The translations under genes and the position numbers were made by a program. Below, in pieces: positions 8,357 to 16,366 of a stretch of DNA of 20,640 nt. Within the stretch, counting starts at the first letter, position 1. Every line of letters begins with the position of its first letter. The notes under the pieces are model-generated. The model was not told the DNA's origin. It did no database searches and was given only the letters and a program-made list of their open reading frames with translations. Where the stretch lies: NCBI GenBank assembly GCA_003427395.1, contig BFEA01000041.1, positions 4,686,208 to 4,706,847 on the forward strand, given 5' to 3'. This DNA comes from Chara braunii. Taxonomy: Eukaryota; Streptophyta; Charophyceae; Charales; Characeae.

Positions 8357-11007
8357 GCGTTGGGGCCGCCTGAAGTTGTTTCACATATAGTCTCTGAGGA
8401 ATCGTGAGGATCCTACACAGACATATGTTGGTTTCCTGAGGATTATGCCACACGTCGAACGGCTAACAATCTGGCGTGTAAACTTTGTGCCAGTCTTGTC
8501 TGAAGTGCACGCATCTTACCATAATTCTTTGAAAGCGAGGCCTTGTAAATCCTGGTCTGGAATCTGAAGACAAAACTCTNGACTGAAGTCCAAGGAATTT
8601 TGCCCCAGTAATCCGTTTGAACGTTTAAATACATTCCCAAATCCGGGCTCTTTTCTTTTTTTGAGTGTTGGCTGTCAAAGGGGGGAAAAGGGAGTTTAAA
8701 TGAATTTTAAAGGGGCTAAAGGGGTTTAAACTAAAGAGGGGTGCCTTAGTGTGATATGGTTATTTTCTTTTTTATCTTTAGTTCTGTGAGGAATTCTGAT
8801 GTGACCCTCAGCCAAAAGTTGTTTGTATTGCAATTCTACACAACATATTTTTTTTAAAGATTTTTTTGGATTTTTTTGGATTTTTTTTTTTTTGCGCTGA
8901 GGCTGCCCGGGGCCATGCCCGGGGGTCATGCCCGGCCGGTCACCCGGTCGCCAATCCGGGCGTGACATCAGGACCCGGGCGCCCGGGAGATCTCCCTAGA
9001 TTTTAGCCAAAGAAATGGTTGAAATAATAATAGTTTTATAAATTTATGATACCACTTTTACTGGGAGGCACATTTTTACTACTAGCCTGATCGTAAAGCA
9101 ATGGCTTCTGTCCCCAAACCGCCCCCCAACCATCCCTTTCCCCTAGGGAGGGGAAATTGAAAATCCAACCATGATACCAAAACCGTTGGCCGATAGTCAG
9201 ATCGCCTTCATGGTTTGTTTGCTTCATAATTAGAATGGACCTGAATCACGAACCTGTTTGCTTAATTGATTCTGGAGAAGAACAGTGAAAACCACAAAAC
9301 AAACCTGTCTGCTTAATTCTGTGTAATCGGGCCGACTTCCAGTCTAGATGCAGAGAAGAGGACTGTTAAGTTTTGTTCAGTGGAAGACACTTGGCTACGG
9401 ACCTTCAACCCACTTGTCCACTTGGCTACGGACTGCTTCTAAGACTCTCGAAGGGGCAGTCCGAGAAGACCCTAGACTTACTGCAGTGGCTATGACCAAG
9501 GTTGACCCTTCAGACCTACAGCAGCTACTACCGGACTCCTATCCTCTCCTATCCTACAGGTAAGCAGCTCGAATCTACTCAACTTTCGTATGGACAACAG
9601 CTGCCTACAGACAGCTTTGCGGGCAAGTCACGGATTCAAACCTAGGTTGGGCAAACTGTATTGTACACGGGTTCGGGACAGGTCTAGGGATTGAGCCCTG
9701 GGATCTGCATCTGCTACTGCAAAGGTGAAAACCGTTTCACTTTCTGCACAACTACCTTCTTCCCCCGAATACAACGTACGGTCATTATAGCTGTATTTAG
9801 ACTGAAAGATACCCCAAATTCGGCTATAATGACCGTACGTTGTATTGGGGAAAGACAGTAGTTTTTTTCCTTGGCTTTTTTTTTTTTTTTTTTTTAATAA
9901 CCTGCCCGCCTGCCTGGCCAGGTAACCAAGGTTACCCAGGCGGCCAGGTTTAATAACCCGGCTCCATACTAGACGCCAATTTTGAGTCTGCAGTGCGCTT
10001 CAGGTGTGTTAGGTACATGTGCCGGTAAGTACGTCAGTAATCAACGTAAATACAGAGAAGACGTTGCTTCGGGCCTTGCCACAGCTGGTCTGGTATCCCA
10101 CCTACTAGAGGTCAGATGCTCTGAATCTCTGATGCATGGCAGGTCAACTGCTCTGACGCATGGCAGCAGTAAGCCAAACTATGTAGGCATTATATTAGTA
10201 AAGAGCAAGTGACTTCCCGTACCTTGCTTCTTGATGTGTGCTCATAGCAGATGGCCTTGCACCGTCGTCATTTTCTCGAAATTTTTTCTTTTCTGGTTCC
10301 TTTATGTGGCCTTTGAGCGCTCACGCGCCTATGGGGCAAAAGGCATTCAAAGTTTCTTGTTTGAAATAATCGAAACACATCAAGAAGCGAATCTGTTGTT
10401 TCGGAATTACAACAACTCATGAGTTCTCAAAAGGCTCTGCTGTCAGAGTTTAACATGCCTAGTCTTTTCTTGGGCTTAGACACGTTTCAAAAGAAGTTCA
10501 CTAACTTCACTTGTTGTTTGTGAGGGACTCCCGGCCTCAAGTTTGGTTTATGAATTTTGAAATGGATTCGTTTCTTTGTTTGAAAAAAAGAACAACACAT
10601 CTGACTGTCACTTGTATGTATGGATGTGTGTCTGTCTGTCTCTCTGTCTTTTTTCTAGTCCCTTTTTTTTTTTCTAATCCGTTTTTTTTTTCTAATCCCT
10701 TTTTTTTCTTTTCTAATCCCTTTTTTTTTCCCTTCTAAATGGGGTGAGTTGGGCACCTGTGTCTGACTCTCGTCTTTGCGTCTGTGCATGTACTGCGTTC
10801 AGTGTGCCCATGGATGCAAATGAGGAGAAGTTTGTTGACTACTCGACAGATCCGTTGGCCACCGATAACCAATTTCAGCAAAGAATTCTCAGCAAGATCA
10901 TAGAGGCTGGATATTTGGTTGAGCAGGTTCTGGGCTCGGCGCAGGATATAGAGGGTTGCATTAAGAAAGAGGATTTGTGCATTGTACAGACAAGGCCACA
11001 GATGTAA
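1092..11007 (+). CDS. GWD1: Alpha-glucan, water dikinase, C-terminal part (5 exons, 5' part outside window)
   Basis: Join 1092-1190, 2177-2350, 5868-5960, 6690-6805, 10803-11007 gives one open frame of 228 residues plus TAA. Known role of the family: GWD (SEX1/R1) transfers the beta-phosphate of ATP to C6 of glucosyl residues in starch, releasing AMP and phosphate, in the plastid; this loosens granules for degradation. Seen here: MPWPGDAGEQRW (residues 13-24), VWASKWNER (34-42), DYAFVIHTTNP (70-80), KGLGETLVGAYPGR (94-107), SIIFRSDSNGEDLEGYAGAG (138-157), AQDIEG (207-212) and a QTRPQM end. All are hallmarks of the C-terminal ATP-binding PPDK_N-like domain and match Arabidopsis SEX1 nearly block for block as I remember it. 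The phosphohistidine and starch-binding domains of the roughly 1,400-residue protein are upstream of the window. All four junctions are GT-AG; no frameshift or stop is seen. GWD1 rather than GWD2 is inferred only from general similarity; PWD is less likely. Confidence 0.95.
1235..1270 (+). repeat. Duplicated GWD exon 3' end; possible in-frame 12-codon microexon
   Basis: GGAGGAGGTGTGTCTAGC-AATCAAAAGG copies the end of the preceding exon (offset 80 bp), followed by GTCAGT copying the donor GTGAGT. It is preceded by TTTTTTAATCAG, a plausible acceptor ending at 1234. The interval is exactly 36 nt, lies in the exon's phase, has no stop, and would read FLSEEVCLAIKR. The canonical protein family does not have this insertion, so it is most likely skipped or used as an alternative exon; this is inference. 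Confidence 0.6.
1855..1911. repeat. Poly-T / poly-G homopolymer run with assembly ambiguity
   Basis: A T run followed by an approximately 18-base G run, one N (1888), and a second G run. It is likely error-prone in sequencing; the open frames that cross it are not credible genes. Confidence 0.85.
1977..2060. repeat. 42-bp perfect tandem duplication (2 copies)
   Basis: Units 1977-2018 and 2019-2060 are identical, beginning GGGGAGGGAATTTACTG and ending TTTGTGGCTG. Located in a GWD intron. Confidence 0.95.
2130..2172 (+). promoter_or_regulatory. (TC)n microsatellite acting as polypyrimidine tract
   Basis: About 21 TC units end 4 bp before the CGCAG acceptor of the next GWD exon. The microsatellite itself therefore supplies the polypyrimidine tract for U2AF-type recognition (established splicing knowledge); an effect of repeat length on splicing is inference. 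Confidence 0.7.
2177..2350 (+). CDS. GWD1: GWD exon, 58 codons
   Basis: Phase-0 exon beginning VWASKWNERAYLSTRKAKI and ending DASEIYAE. It contains the MAVLVQEIVQADYAFVIHTT block of the GWD ATP-binding domain, whose family counterpart reads MAVLVQEVI.ADYAFVIHTT. Acceptor CGCAG at 2172-2176, donor GTATGT at 2351. Confidence 0.96.
2762..3003. repeat. Dispersed repeat family R1, copies 1-2
   Basis: Two related segments (about 2762-2833 and 2862-3003) share a GCGCAT.CTGCC.....TGACAAAAC core and a (C/T)AGTG.GCAGAG.GCC..GAGTTCAGAAACGG end. Further copies lie at 4415-4492 and 4506-4590 in the same intron. No coding capacity or terminal structure was recognised. Confidence 0.65.
2995..3306. repeat. 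156-bp tandem duplication (2 copies, about 97% identical)
   Basis: Unit 2995-3150 starts CAGAAACGGTGAGATG and ends in a purine-rich GAAAGAAGAAGAAAAAGATAC tract; unit 3151-3306 repeats it with a few substitutions and a 2-bp shift. The duplication begins inside an R1 repeat end. The long minus-strand open frame across it is a by-product of the purine-rich tract. Confidence 0.93.
4415..4590. repeat. Dispersed repeat family R1, copies 3-4
   Basis: 4415-4492 reads TTGCGCATACTGCCGC..TTGACAAAA and ends AGTGTGTGGAGGGCC.GAGTTCAGAACCG; 4506-4590 reads TTGCACATACTGCCGCCATG ACAAAAC. Both match the copies at 2762-3003 and follow a GGCTA(G/T)TTTT start. Confidence 0.65.
4700..4962 (+). mobile_element. GC-rich head / poly-A dispersed repeat family R2, copy 1
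   Basis: A GC-rich segment with CCCGGGC and GCCCGG inverted words (4718-4765) runs into A18, then an AACTATGTTGTGCAGAA...AACAACTTTTG..TCAGGGTC.CATC segment, then T-rich sequence and a second GC-rich segment (GGACCGGCCGGGCAAG at 4924). The middle part matches the reverse complement of 8780-8880, so this is a repeated unit present in both orientations. Its class (SINE, MITE or foldback) is unknown. Confidence 0.55.
5868..5960 (+). CDS. GWD1: GWD exon, 31 codons
   Basis: Phase-0 exon VVKGLGETLVGAYPGRALSA then VAKKSNVHAPK. KGLGETLVGAYPGR is a core motif of the dikinase ATP-binding domain (family: VVKGLGETLVGAYPGR). Acceptor GTTGCAG at 5861-5867; donor GTAACA at 5961. Confidence 0.97.
6061..6173. 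repeat. Compound (CT)n(CA)n microsatellite
   Basis: CT units (6061-6082) switch to CA units (6083-6173) with a few interruptions. Long His/Thr open frames here are repeat artefacts. Confidence 0.95.
6440..6582 (-). mobile_element. tRNA-derived SINE, family A copy 2, with possible (TG)n tail
   Basis: Minus strand: A box GGCTCAGTTGCTAGAAC (6541-6557) and a near-consensus B box GGGTTCGATTC (6505-6515). ACATAAGTG.CATTCA in the anticodon region and the body after the B box are shared with the copy at 594-730. Downstream on the minus strand the sequence reaches a (TG)n run (CA at 6359-6375 on +), which could be the SINE tail. The acceptor stem is not conserved, so this is not a functional tRNA gene. 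Confidence 0.75.
6690..6805 (+). CDS. GWD1: GWD exon, 38 codons + 2 nt
   Basis: Encodes VVGFPSKRVGLFTPP then SIIFRSDSNGEDLEGYAGAG and LYD, ending in AG of a split serine codon (AG|T). SIIFRSDSNGEDLEGYAGAG is the most diagnostic GWD motif, in the nucleotide-binding domain. Acceptor GTGAAG (6684-6689); donor GTACGT at 6806. The 3' end and donor are duplicated 1,103 bp downstream at 7893. Confidence 0.97.
6790..6964. repeat. Exon-end/intron duplication, copy 1 (175 bp)
   Basis: From CAGGGCTGTATGACAG (exon end) through GTACGTCATATCATATTG to TAGTGGTAAATACACA. Copy 2 is at 7893-8075; the differences are a few substitutions and an 8-bp insertion (TTACTCTA). Confidence 0.9.
6965..7892. other. 928-bp segment between the duplicated exon ends; unknown
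   Basis: From about 7140 it is noticeably more GC-rich than the flanking intron. Open frames on both strands (for example 7248-7586 on +) show no recognisable domain. The last bases before copy 2 (GAGGCCTATGC at 7876-7886) resemble the original exon (GAGGGCTATGC), so the duplicated portion may begin slightly earlier, in diverged form. Insertion, or divergence of a longer tandem copy, cannot be told apart here. Confidence 0.5.
7893..8075. repeat. Exon-end/intron duplication, copy 2 with decoy 5' splice site
   Basis: Repeats 6790-6964, including the exon's last 16 bases and an intact GTACGT donor at 7909. The coding part upstream is not intact: in the exon frame GGCTGTATGACAG is preceded by shifted sequence with a stop, so it is not a usable exon but keeps a decoy donor. 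Confidence 0.9.
8268..8365. repeat. R2-like GC-rich/poly-A repeat fragment
   Basis: GACCGGCGGGTCTGGACTGG then CCGGTCAC, GCCCAGGTGACC and an A24 run. It resembles the GC-rich head plus A-tract arrangement of 4700-4790 but lacks the TATGTTGTG segment. Confidence 0.4.
8780..9000 (-). mobile_element. GC-rich head / poly-A dispersed repeat family R2, copy 2
   Basis: Minus strand: GC-rich CCCGGGC/GGCCCCGGGC head (8894-9000), A-rich tract, then ATATGTTGTGTAGAA...AACAACTTTTGGCTGAGGGTC, matching 4800-4870 on the + strand. The inverted CCCGG/CCGGG words in the head could form hairpins. No coding region was found in either copy. Confidence 0.55.
9750..9863. repeat. Foldback: about 41-bp inverted arms, 31-nt loop
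   Basis: Arms 9750-9791 and 9823-9863 are reverse complements apart from a one-base bulge and a few mismatches near the base (core ATACAACGTACGGTCATTAT in both arms). Total size of about 114 nt fits either a small foldback/MITE or a pre-miRNA-like hairpin on the GWD transcript. No flanking duplication was recognised. Confidence 0.8.
9900..9960. repeat. GC-rich palindromic segment after poly-T
   Basis: Contains the perfect inverted pair GGTAACC/GGTTACC within CCAGG..CCTGG-type sequence, next to a T-run (9876-9895). In style it resembles the R2 heads, in the opposite orientation. Confidence 0.45.
10652..10736. repeat. T-rich minisatellite, unit CTAATCC plus T-run
   Basis: Four to five units of TCTA(A/G)TCC(C/G) followed by 8-12 T, ending about 65 bp before the last exon's acceptor. 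The CTAAT-like words could serve as branch points (inference). Confidence 0.8.
10803..11007 (+). CDS. GWD1: GWD terminal exon, 67 codons + stop
   Basis: Completes the split serine (AG|T) and reads VPMDANEEKFVDYSTDPLA through AQDIEG to CIVQTRPQM then TAA (11005-11007). The family equivalent is DSVPMDEE...DYTTDPL...AQDIEGV...VVQTRPQ. The QTRPQ end is typical of PPDK_N-type ATP-binding domains. Cys replaces the usual Val after QDIEG, and the GCIKKEDLCI stretch is more divergent than the rest. Confidence 0.96.
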
Positions 11008-11514
11008 AGACAGCGGGACGAGCGACAGTCAGGCATATGTACAAATTCATTGGGCCAGGCTTGTGGGAACACCTATGCCGAGGACCTATGGGCTGCCTCG
11101 CTGCACTTCTCAACATTCGACAAGTATCTGGACGGGAGCTGGACCAGATTCATTTGGACAGATCAAACATGTCCACTGTATTGGGACCACTTTCAGCTCC
11201 ACATGTGTTTAGAATGTTGTGCGGTGGAGCAAGGAACTCGTTGTCTATTTGTTTGGATGGTGGTGGCTGGTGAAAACGACGAGGGAAGACGAAGAGTGTT
11301 GACAGTTGCTTGTGGTAGGAATTGGAATTTGGAGTGATTGGCGAAGTCTGCAGGTTGAGTTTGATTTCCGATTAGCTTTCGTCTACTGTCACTCTAAACT
11401 GGCTAGACCTGCATCACCCTCCTTGTTTGATTGTGTGATGTGCTGAGTTTGTACCACTGTATGGCGCGTGTCCATGGCTGTGTCCATGGCTTAGTCGTGG
11501 TTCGGGTCCGTTTG
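11008..11514 (+). other. GWD 3' flank, probable 3' UTR
   Basis: Follows the stop codon directly. No canonical AATAAA was seen in this stretch. Open frames such as 11050-11337 have no recognisable domain and are taken as chance. The poly(A) site could not be placed. Confidence 0.45.
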
Positions 11515-11578
11515 ATCATGGTTTAGATGTTTATACAGTCCTTGTTATCATGGTTTAGATGTTTATACAGTCCTTGTT
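11515..11578. repeat. 32-bp perfect tandem duplication
   Basis: Units 11515-11546 and 11547-11578, beginning ATCATGGTTTAGATG and ending CAGTCCTTGTT, are identical. Confidence 0.95.
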
Positions 11579-11766
11579 CTCAGAGTATATGGTGTCATGT
11601 GCAGCTTGACATTGAATGAAAACCCTGTCAGTGAAGACCGCCTGCAAACAAGTGCCTGATAAGTCCGTGCAGAAGACGGGCATCCAAGGAATCGGTCAGT
11701 GAAAGGCAGAGAGAGAGAGAGAGAGAGAGGCCAAAAATCCAGGCTGGCGAAGGCAGTGCCCCTGTT

Positions 11767-11797
<31 letters not shown>

Positions 11798-12099
11798 CAA
11801 AAATCCAGGCAGACCACGAGGCCAAGAATCCAGGCGAATGGCCCTCATTTGTACATGTGTCAATCATCAAAACAGTGATGTGGAGTGCAGCATAGGCGAA
11901 CATCATGGTGGTCAAGGCTTGTACTCCTTCCAGGAGTAACTGCCAAATGTATATGCTATTATGCCTTCGTTTCTTGGTGACATAACCGTGCACATTATTC
12001 AGACGTTGGTTGGAACGTAGTACCAGCCATCATCAGGCGTTGTTATTCCACCCAAAAGTTACAGACTAGAGGAATACTGTGTAGGTCTATTTTGCAGTT

Positions 12100-12144
<45 letters not shown>

Positions 12145-12619
12145 GTATTTTACCAACTGGCAGCTTGGTAGAATGCATGCAATGCAGGCAGCAGGGCAGT
12201 TTGATGATTGTTGCGCCATCATCGACCATGGCATGGATATGTTGCTAGGTTCTGCGAATGTGGATGGCATATTGGCATTCTCCCCTCCCTCGGGCAGTCC
12301 AGGTACTGTTGCTATCTCATTGCGTTGAGTGGATTTTCTTGCATGGCACACATTCCTCTCCTTTGGCAGGTTCGTGCCGTAAATTGTGCACAGCTGCTAC
12401 TTCCCTGAGAACAACTGTCTTCACCTGAATAGAACGCACTGTATCTGGGACAACTTGATGTCCAGATGCACTGATGATGACTGGGCGTTCTATTATTTTA
12501 TTGAAAAGTGATTGACAGTTTTGCCACGAGTCGAGGAGTGGCTCTGCCGCCTTGTATTGCGAAGCGTGATTGCACCGCCACAGTCCTCCTGCAGTTCGCT
12601 GCACATTCATCTCCTCTGG
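11579..12619. other. Intergenic, microsatellites only
   Basis: (AG)n at 11709-11729 and 11770-11798, and a (GT)n(GA)n compound at 12100-12146. The first two AG blocks are followed by matching (C/G)CAAAAATCCAGGC(T/A)G words, a small local duplication. No gene was recognised. Confidence 0.6.
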
Positions 12620-12735
12620 TAGGTTGCAACTTCTGGATGTATCCGTCCACACATTGAGATTTTCTGGATGTATCTGTCAAGATTTTCTGGATGTATTCGT
12701 CGACATTTCCTGGATTTGGTTTGCGCAAGTTCTGG
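12620..12735. repeat. Degenerate TTCTGGATGTATC minisatellite
   Basis: The word (T)TTCTGGATGTAT(C/T) recurs at about 12630, 12661, 12682 and 12729, with a decayed copy TTCCTGGATTT near 12706. The same word (or its complement GATACATCCAG) appears near 1630 and 14620. Confidence 0.6.
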
Positions 12736-12753
12736 ATGTTTGCTACGTCAGCG

Positions 12754-12809
12754 GTTATCATTCCGTTGATGAGCGCAAGCTGTTATCATTGCGTTGATGA
12801 GCGCAACTC
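12754..12809. repeat. 28-bp tandem duplication
   Basis: GTTATCATT(C/G)CGTTGATGAG followed by CGCAA occurs at 12754-12781 and 12782-12809. Confidence 0.9.
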
Positions 12810-13617
12810 CACGAATCCACACACACAGACGCAGGCTCGACCGAGGACAACAATCAACCAATCAATCTGCAGCCGGAGTCGTGCATGTGGATGAAAAGAA
12901 GGAATATCTGAGCCCTTCTCAAGTGCCTATTGTTGAAATGTCATCCTCATTAATCGAAAGTCTAGTGGCGGTCTATTGTTGCAGCCGGAAGACAATAATA
13001 GTGATTGACTGTGCCATTGCGATAATGTTCTGCCAAGAAAGGAAAGAGTGAGCGAGCGGCATATGTAAATCGCTGCAGCGTCAGAGACCCAAGCGCAATG
13101 CTTCTGATTGACCGATCTGGTCTCCAGAATCAGACTGAGCGAGAGAGGTGCTCTCACGTCCAGCATCAGACTGACCGGGGGAGGTTTTCTCAGCTCATTC
13201 CGACGTCGTCTTTGTCACTCCGGGTCGGCGAGTGGTGGTCGGATGCCGTTCCCAAGCATAACATGCGTCGTGGTAACCTTCATCCCAGAGATGTTTACAA
13301 GATAGTGTTCACGCACAGGCAGCATTGTGATGGGCGAGAAGTGGCGCAAGTTCTTGCAACGCTGAAGTTATTTAACCCCGTTTCTTCGTCTTCAGCAATT
13401 GTGTCTCCATGTGCTGAAGGGAATGGAATTTGTTTTGCGCATTGCAGTGTGCTGCTTTAGCTGCCTTCGCAACAGTTACTGTGGTAATGGTAAATGGTAA
13501 ATGGTAAATTGTAAATGAGGCTGAGAGTCGGAGAGCTCCAGGTTCTTTGTGTGATATGTTGGCTATCACATTTTGCTTGTACAGGGGTATCCAATTTGTT
13601 GTGACCTCATTCAGCAA
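12810..13617. other. Intergenic, no feature recognised
   Basis: Read on both strands; no domain was recognised. The plus-strand open frame 13098-13460 has no family resemblance. A (GGTAAAT)n-like stretch lies at 13492-13517. Confidence 0.4.
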
Positions 13618-13671
13618 CAATCGACGGACTGTAATTTTTCAGTGCAATTGATGGACTGTAATTTTTCGGTG
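13618..13671. repeat. 27-bp tandem duplication
   Basis: CAAT(C/T)GA(C/T)GGACTGTAATT then TTTC(A/G)GTG, at 13618-13644 and 13645-13671. Confidence 0.9.
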
Positions 13672-13790
13672 TGAGCAAAGGTATGGTTGTCTGTAGCTCT
13701 TATGCATTTCTTTTTTTTCTCCTTTTTTTTTTTTTTTTTTTTTTTTTTTCATCCAGTGTATTCCTGTTTCCATGTATATGACACGTTGAT

Positions 13791-13796
<6 letters not shown>

Positions 13797-13821
<25 letters not shown>

Positions 13822-13964
13822 CCAACAGCAGGGTGCTGCCTGGTGCGCACACACACCCACACACACACACACACACACACACAGATAGAGACTCCGCCAC
13901 TGGAACATCAGGGTGCTGCCTGATTTATCTCATGACCTTCATGATAGGAGATGTGCTGCCTGGT

Positions 13965-14033
<69 letters not shown>

Positions 14034-14091
14034 ACCACTGGAACAGCAGGGTGCTGCCTGATTTATCTCATGACCTTATGATAGGAGATGG
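13797..14091. repeat. Alternating A-B-A-B repeat with embedded (CA)n/(GA)n
   Basis: Module A (CTGCCTGGTGC then (AC)n, AGAG and CCACTGGAACA.CAGGGTG) starts at 13836 and 13956; module B (CTGCCTGATTTATCTCATGA then CCTT.ATGATAGGAGATG) starts at 13916 and 14054. The microsatellite inside A differs greatly in length and composition between copies. Preceded by a T-run (13722-13749) and (AG)n. Confidence 0.9.
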
Positions 14092-14430
14092 AGGAGAGAA
14101 GGGACGAGGGGCTGGGTGTCTTAGGAAACACGCCTTTCGTTTTTTTTTTTTTTTTTTTTTTTTTGGAAACTTTCTGTTCTTTGGAGCAAGAGTTTCTGGA
14201 AGTTTCTTTGCTGGACAGTGGACATGCATTTCAATGTTGGCCGTTTGGAGAGGGATTGATGTGACAGTCCAGAAAGAAGATTAACGGGGGATGATTTCTG
14301 TTTTCTGGGGATATAAATTGAGTGCCACAAAAAATGCGGGAATCGAAAAATGTAAAGCCCAGGAAGCAAAGAACATTATGGGTTTGAAATTCGCCATCTT
14401 TTCAGCCAGATACATCATTAACTGGCTGCA

Positions 14431-14702
14431 AAAACGGCCAGGTACATTCAGGAGAGTACTGAGAGTCTGCCCTTTGTCATTGCAATTGATCATCCGAAAT
14501 TAAGACTCAGGGCAAGTGGGACCTAGGGCATAGTCACACTAGGACTTGTTCTAACTGATCTCTGGTCCGAATTGCGGTCGGACGCATCCACAAATGTGGA
14601 TCCCCGTAAGAACGACCAGATACATCCAGGAGAGCGCTGGCAAGAGTCTGCCCTTAGTCTTTGCAATTTGTGGTCAGAAATGAAGACTCCGGGCAAGTGG
14701 GA
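14431..14702. repeat. Diverged direct duplication, about 92 bp each
   Basis: 14431-14522 and 14611-14702 share GGCCAG.TACATTCAGGAGAG-like starts, GAGTCTGCCCTT.GTC.TTGCAAT, then AAGACTC.GGGCAAGTGGGA. Clearly older than the other duplications. Confidence 0.75.
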
Positions 14703-14870
14703 CGTCTGCCCAGTGATTTAGGTTCAGGGCCTAGTTGCACCACTTGCCATCGGCCAAGATTTTGAATCCATCTGGCCAACTTCGCCGTCCATATGCTTCC
14801 AAAATGCTAGCGGATTGCTGCTATGCTGAATGGTTCACCGGTGAACTGTTGATAAACCGACCTAGAGCAT

Positions 14871-14970
14871 GGTCCCACTAGCAACGGGGATAGGATGGAG
14901 ATCCTGAATCTGGGCGTGTTGGTCCCACTAGCAACGGGGATAGGATGGAGATCCTGAATCTGGGCGTGTT
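14871..14970. repeat. 50-bp perfect tandem duplication
   Basis: GGTCCCACTAGCAACGGGGA to CTGGGCGTGTT at 14871-14920 and 14921-14970, identical. Confidence 0.95.
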
Positions 14971-15068
14971 TTAAGCACAGATGCAGAAAAGCAGTTCAAT
15001 GAACTTCAATCTCGATTTCCTGCACCTCTCCATCAACTAGTCCAGATTCAGGCACTCGATCCGATCCT

Positions 15069-15160
15069 CTTTGCTAGTAGTGGGACTTCGCCCCTACAGA
15101 CCTGAGTTCAATTCCTCATGTTATCCAATGAGAAAGAAAAAAAGAAAAAAAAAGAAACGA
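15069..15160 (+). mobile_element. Decayed tRNA-like SINE with A-rich tail (tentative)
   Basis: A B-box-like GAGTTCAATTC (15104-15114) follows a weak A-box-like TTGCTAGTAGTGGGA (15071-15085). An A-rich GAAAGAAAAAAAG tail begins 16 bp after it, near 15131. No family partner was found in the window. Confidence 0.3.
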
Positions 15161-15356
15161 AAAAAGAGCCTGGGGCTGATCAGTTGAAACTTGAAACTTG
15201 AAACTTGAAAGGTGGTAAAGGCTGGTGCGGCAGTGGTGCCCTCTTGTTTATATAGTTTTTAAGAAAAGAAAAAGCAAAAGAAAAAGGAAAACCGAAAGAT
15301 GTCATTCTTGTGTGGAATGTGACGTGGGTCTGCATTACTGAAGTGAGAGGGCAAGA

Positions 15357-15456
15357 CGTGGCAGGGAGGATGAGAAACACATGACACAATTTGTTGAACT
15401 GTCACTCGTGGCAGGGAGGATGAGAAACACATGACAGAATTTGTTGAACTGTCAGT
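15357..15456. repeat. 50-bp tandem duplication
   Basis: CGTGGCAGGGAGGATGAGAA to TTGAACTGTCA(C/G)T at 15357-15406 and 15407-15456, with two substitutions. Confidence 0.95.
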
Positions 15457-16079
15457 CTTGTGCGTCTGCCTCAAACCTTATGAAGGGGACAGTGGGGGAA
15501 GGGCCTTGGGGGGGGAGCACTGTGTCGAATGTCTGGGGATTAATATATCTGTTTGTGACGATATATATATATATTTTGGCAAACTGTCTTTTGGTCTTTT
15601 GGCGTTTGACCTAGGGGACCACCTCCGGGGTTAAACGTTGCGGGGTTGGGTTTGCAAGGTCACAGTTACCCATAGAGTGCGGTAACCTCGTTTTGGACAG
15701 ATGAAATTGCCAGAAATGGAGGGTTTCATTCCGGTTAAGTGGGACCACACCTGTGTCATCTCAACGACTTCGAAGGCGTTCTAAGTTCTTTCTCAGACCC
15801 CTGCTAAAGGGAGAGGATGGCATGGCATGGCATGGGATGGGATGGGATGGGATGGGATGATAGAAGTGGGAGAAACCACCAAGTTGAACTTGGAGTCTGA
15901 TGAATTGCCATTTACCCTGATGCAGTTGCCACTGAAACGAGGGACCCTAAATTGCTGAATGTAAATCTGTGAAGCAACAGTGTCGGGCTGTGAATGAGGC
16001 CAAATGACATGACTCAGGTCCTAGGGCCTACTCACAGTGCGACTGTGGCTTCCCTGGATGTGTAGGGCCGCCATTCCCA

Positions 16080-16082
<3 letters not shown>
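15457..16082. other. Intergenic with GGATG pentamer repeats
   Basis: (AT)n at 15561-15574 and a GGCAT to GGGAT pentamer array at 15816-15858. No gene was recognised on either strand. Confidence 0.5.
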
Positions 16083-16141
<59 letters not shown>

Positions 16142-16218
16142 ACTATTAGTAGTCACCTGACTCCTCTCTCTCTCTCTCTCTCTCTCTCTTGAATACTATT
16201 AGTAGTCACCTGACTCAC
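16083..16218. repeat. (CT)n plus 33-bp unit, tandemly duplicated
   Basis: A long CT tract (to 16136) plus TTGGATACTATTAGTAGTCA CCTGACTC, then a shorter CT tract (16163-16188) plus TTGAATACTATTAGTAGTCA CCTGACTC. The two CT tracts differ about two-fold in length. Confidence 0.92.
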
Positions 16219-16366
16219 CACGTACATGGTCTCGTGCATGCAGCATTCCCAGTCATCGATACAAGAGGTGAAGAAGAGCAAGTGCGACGAAAGATTCAAC
16301 AGTAAAGCTCACGCGAGATAGATCGATGAAGTCGAAAAAACTCGTGAAAGTTTGTCTTCTCATACA

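Larger units (their letters stand above)
6806..10802 (+). other. GWD last intron (3,997 bp)
   Basis: Donor GTACGT, acceptor GCGTTCAG. It includes a 928-bp GC-rich segment (6965-7892) framed by direct copies of the exon end, two R2 dispersed repeats (about 8268-8365 and 8780-9000), a foldback at 9750-9863, and a T-rich minisatellite (10652-10736). 9000-9740 and 9990-10640 show no recognisable gene; a GTAAG donor-like word follows CTACAG at 9559. Confidence 0.85.

Noticed and set aside
10511-10738. 75-residue frame ending in Phe/Pro repeats
   Set aside because: Created by the T-rich minisatellite in the last GWD intron.
11050-11337. Plus-strand frame just after the GWD stop
   Set aside because: No family resemblance, and it lies where the 3' UTR is expected.
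13797-14091. CRISPR-like repeat array
   Set aside because: Only two copies of each module, microsatellite-containing, eukaryotic context.
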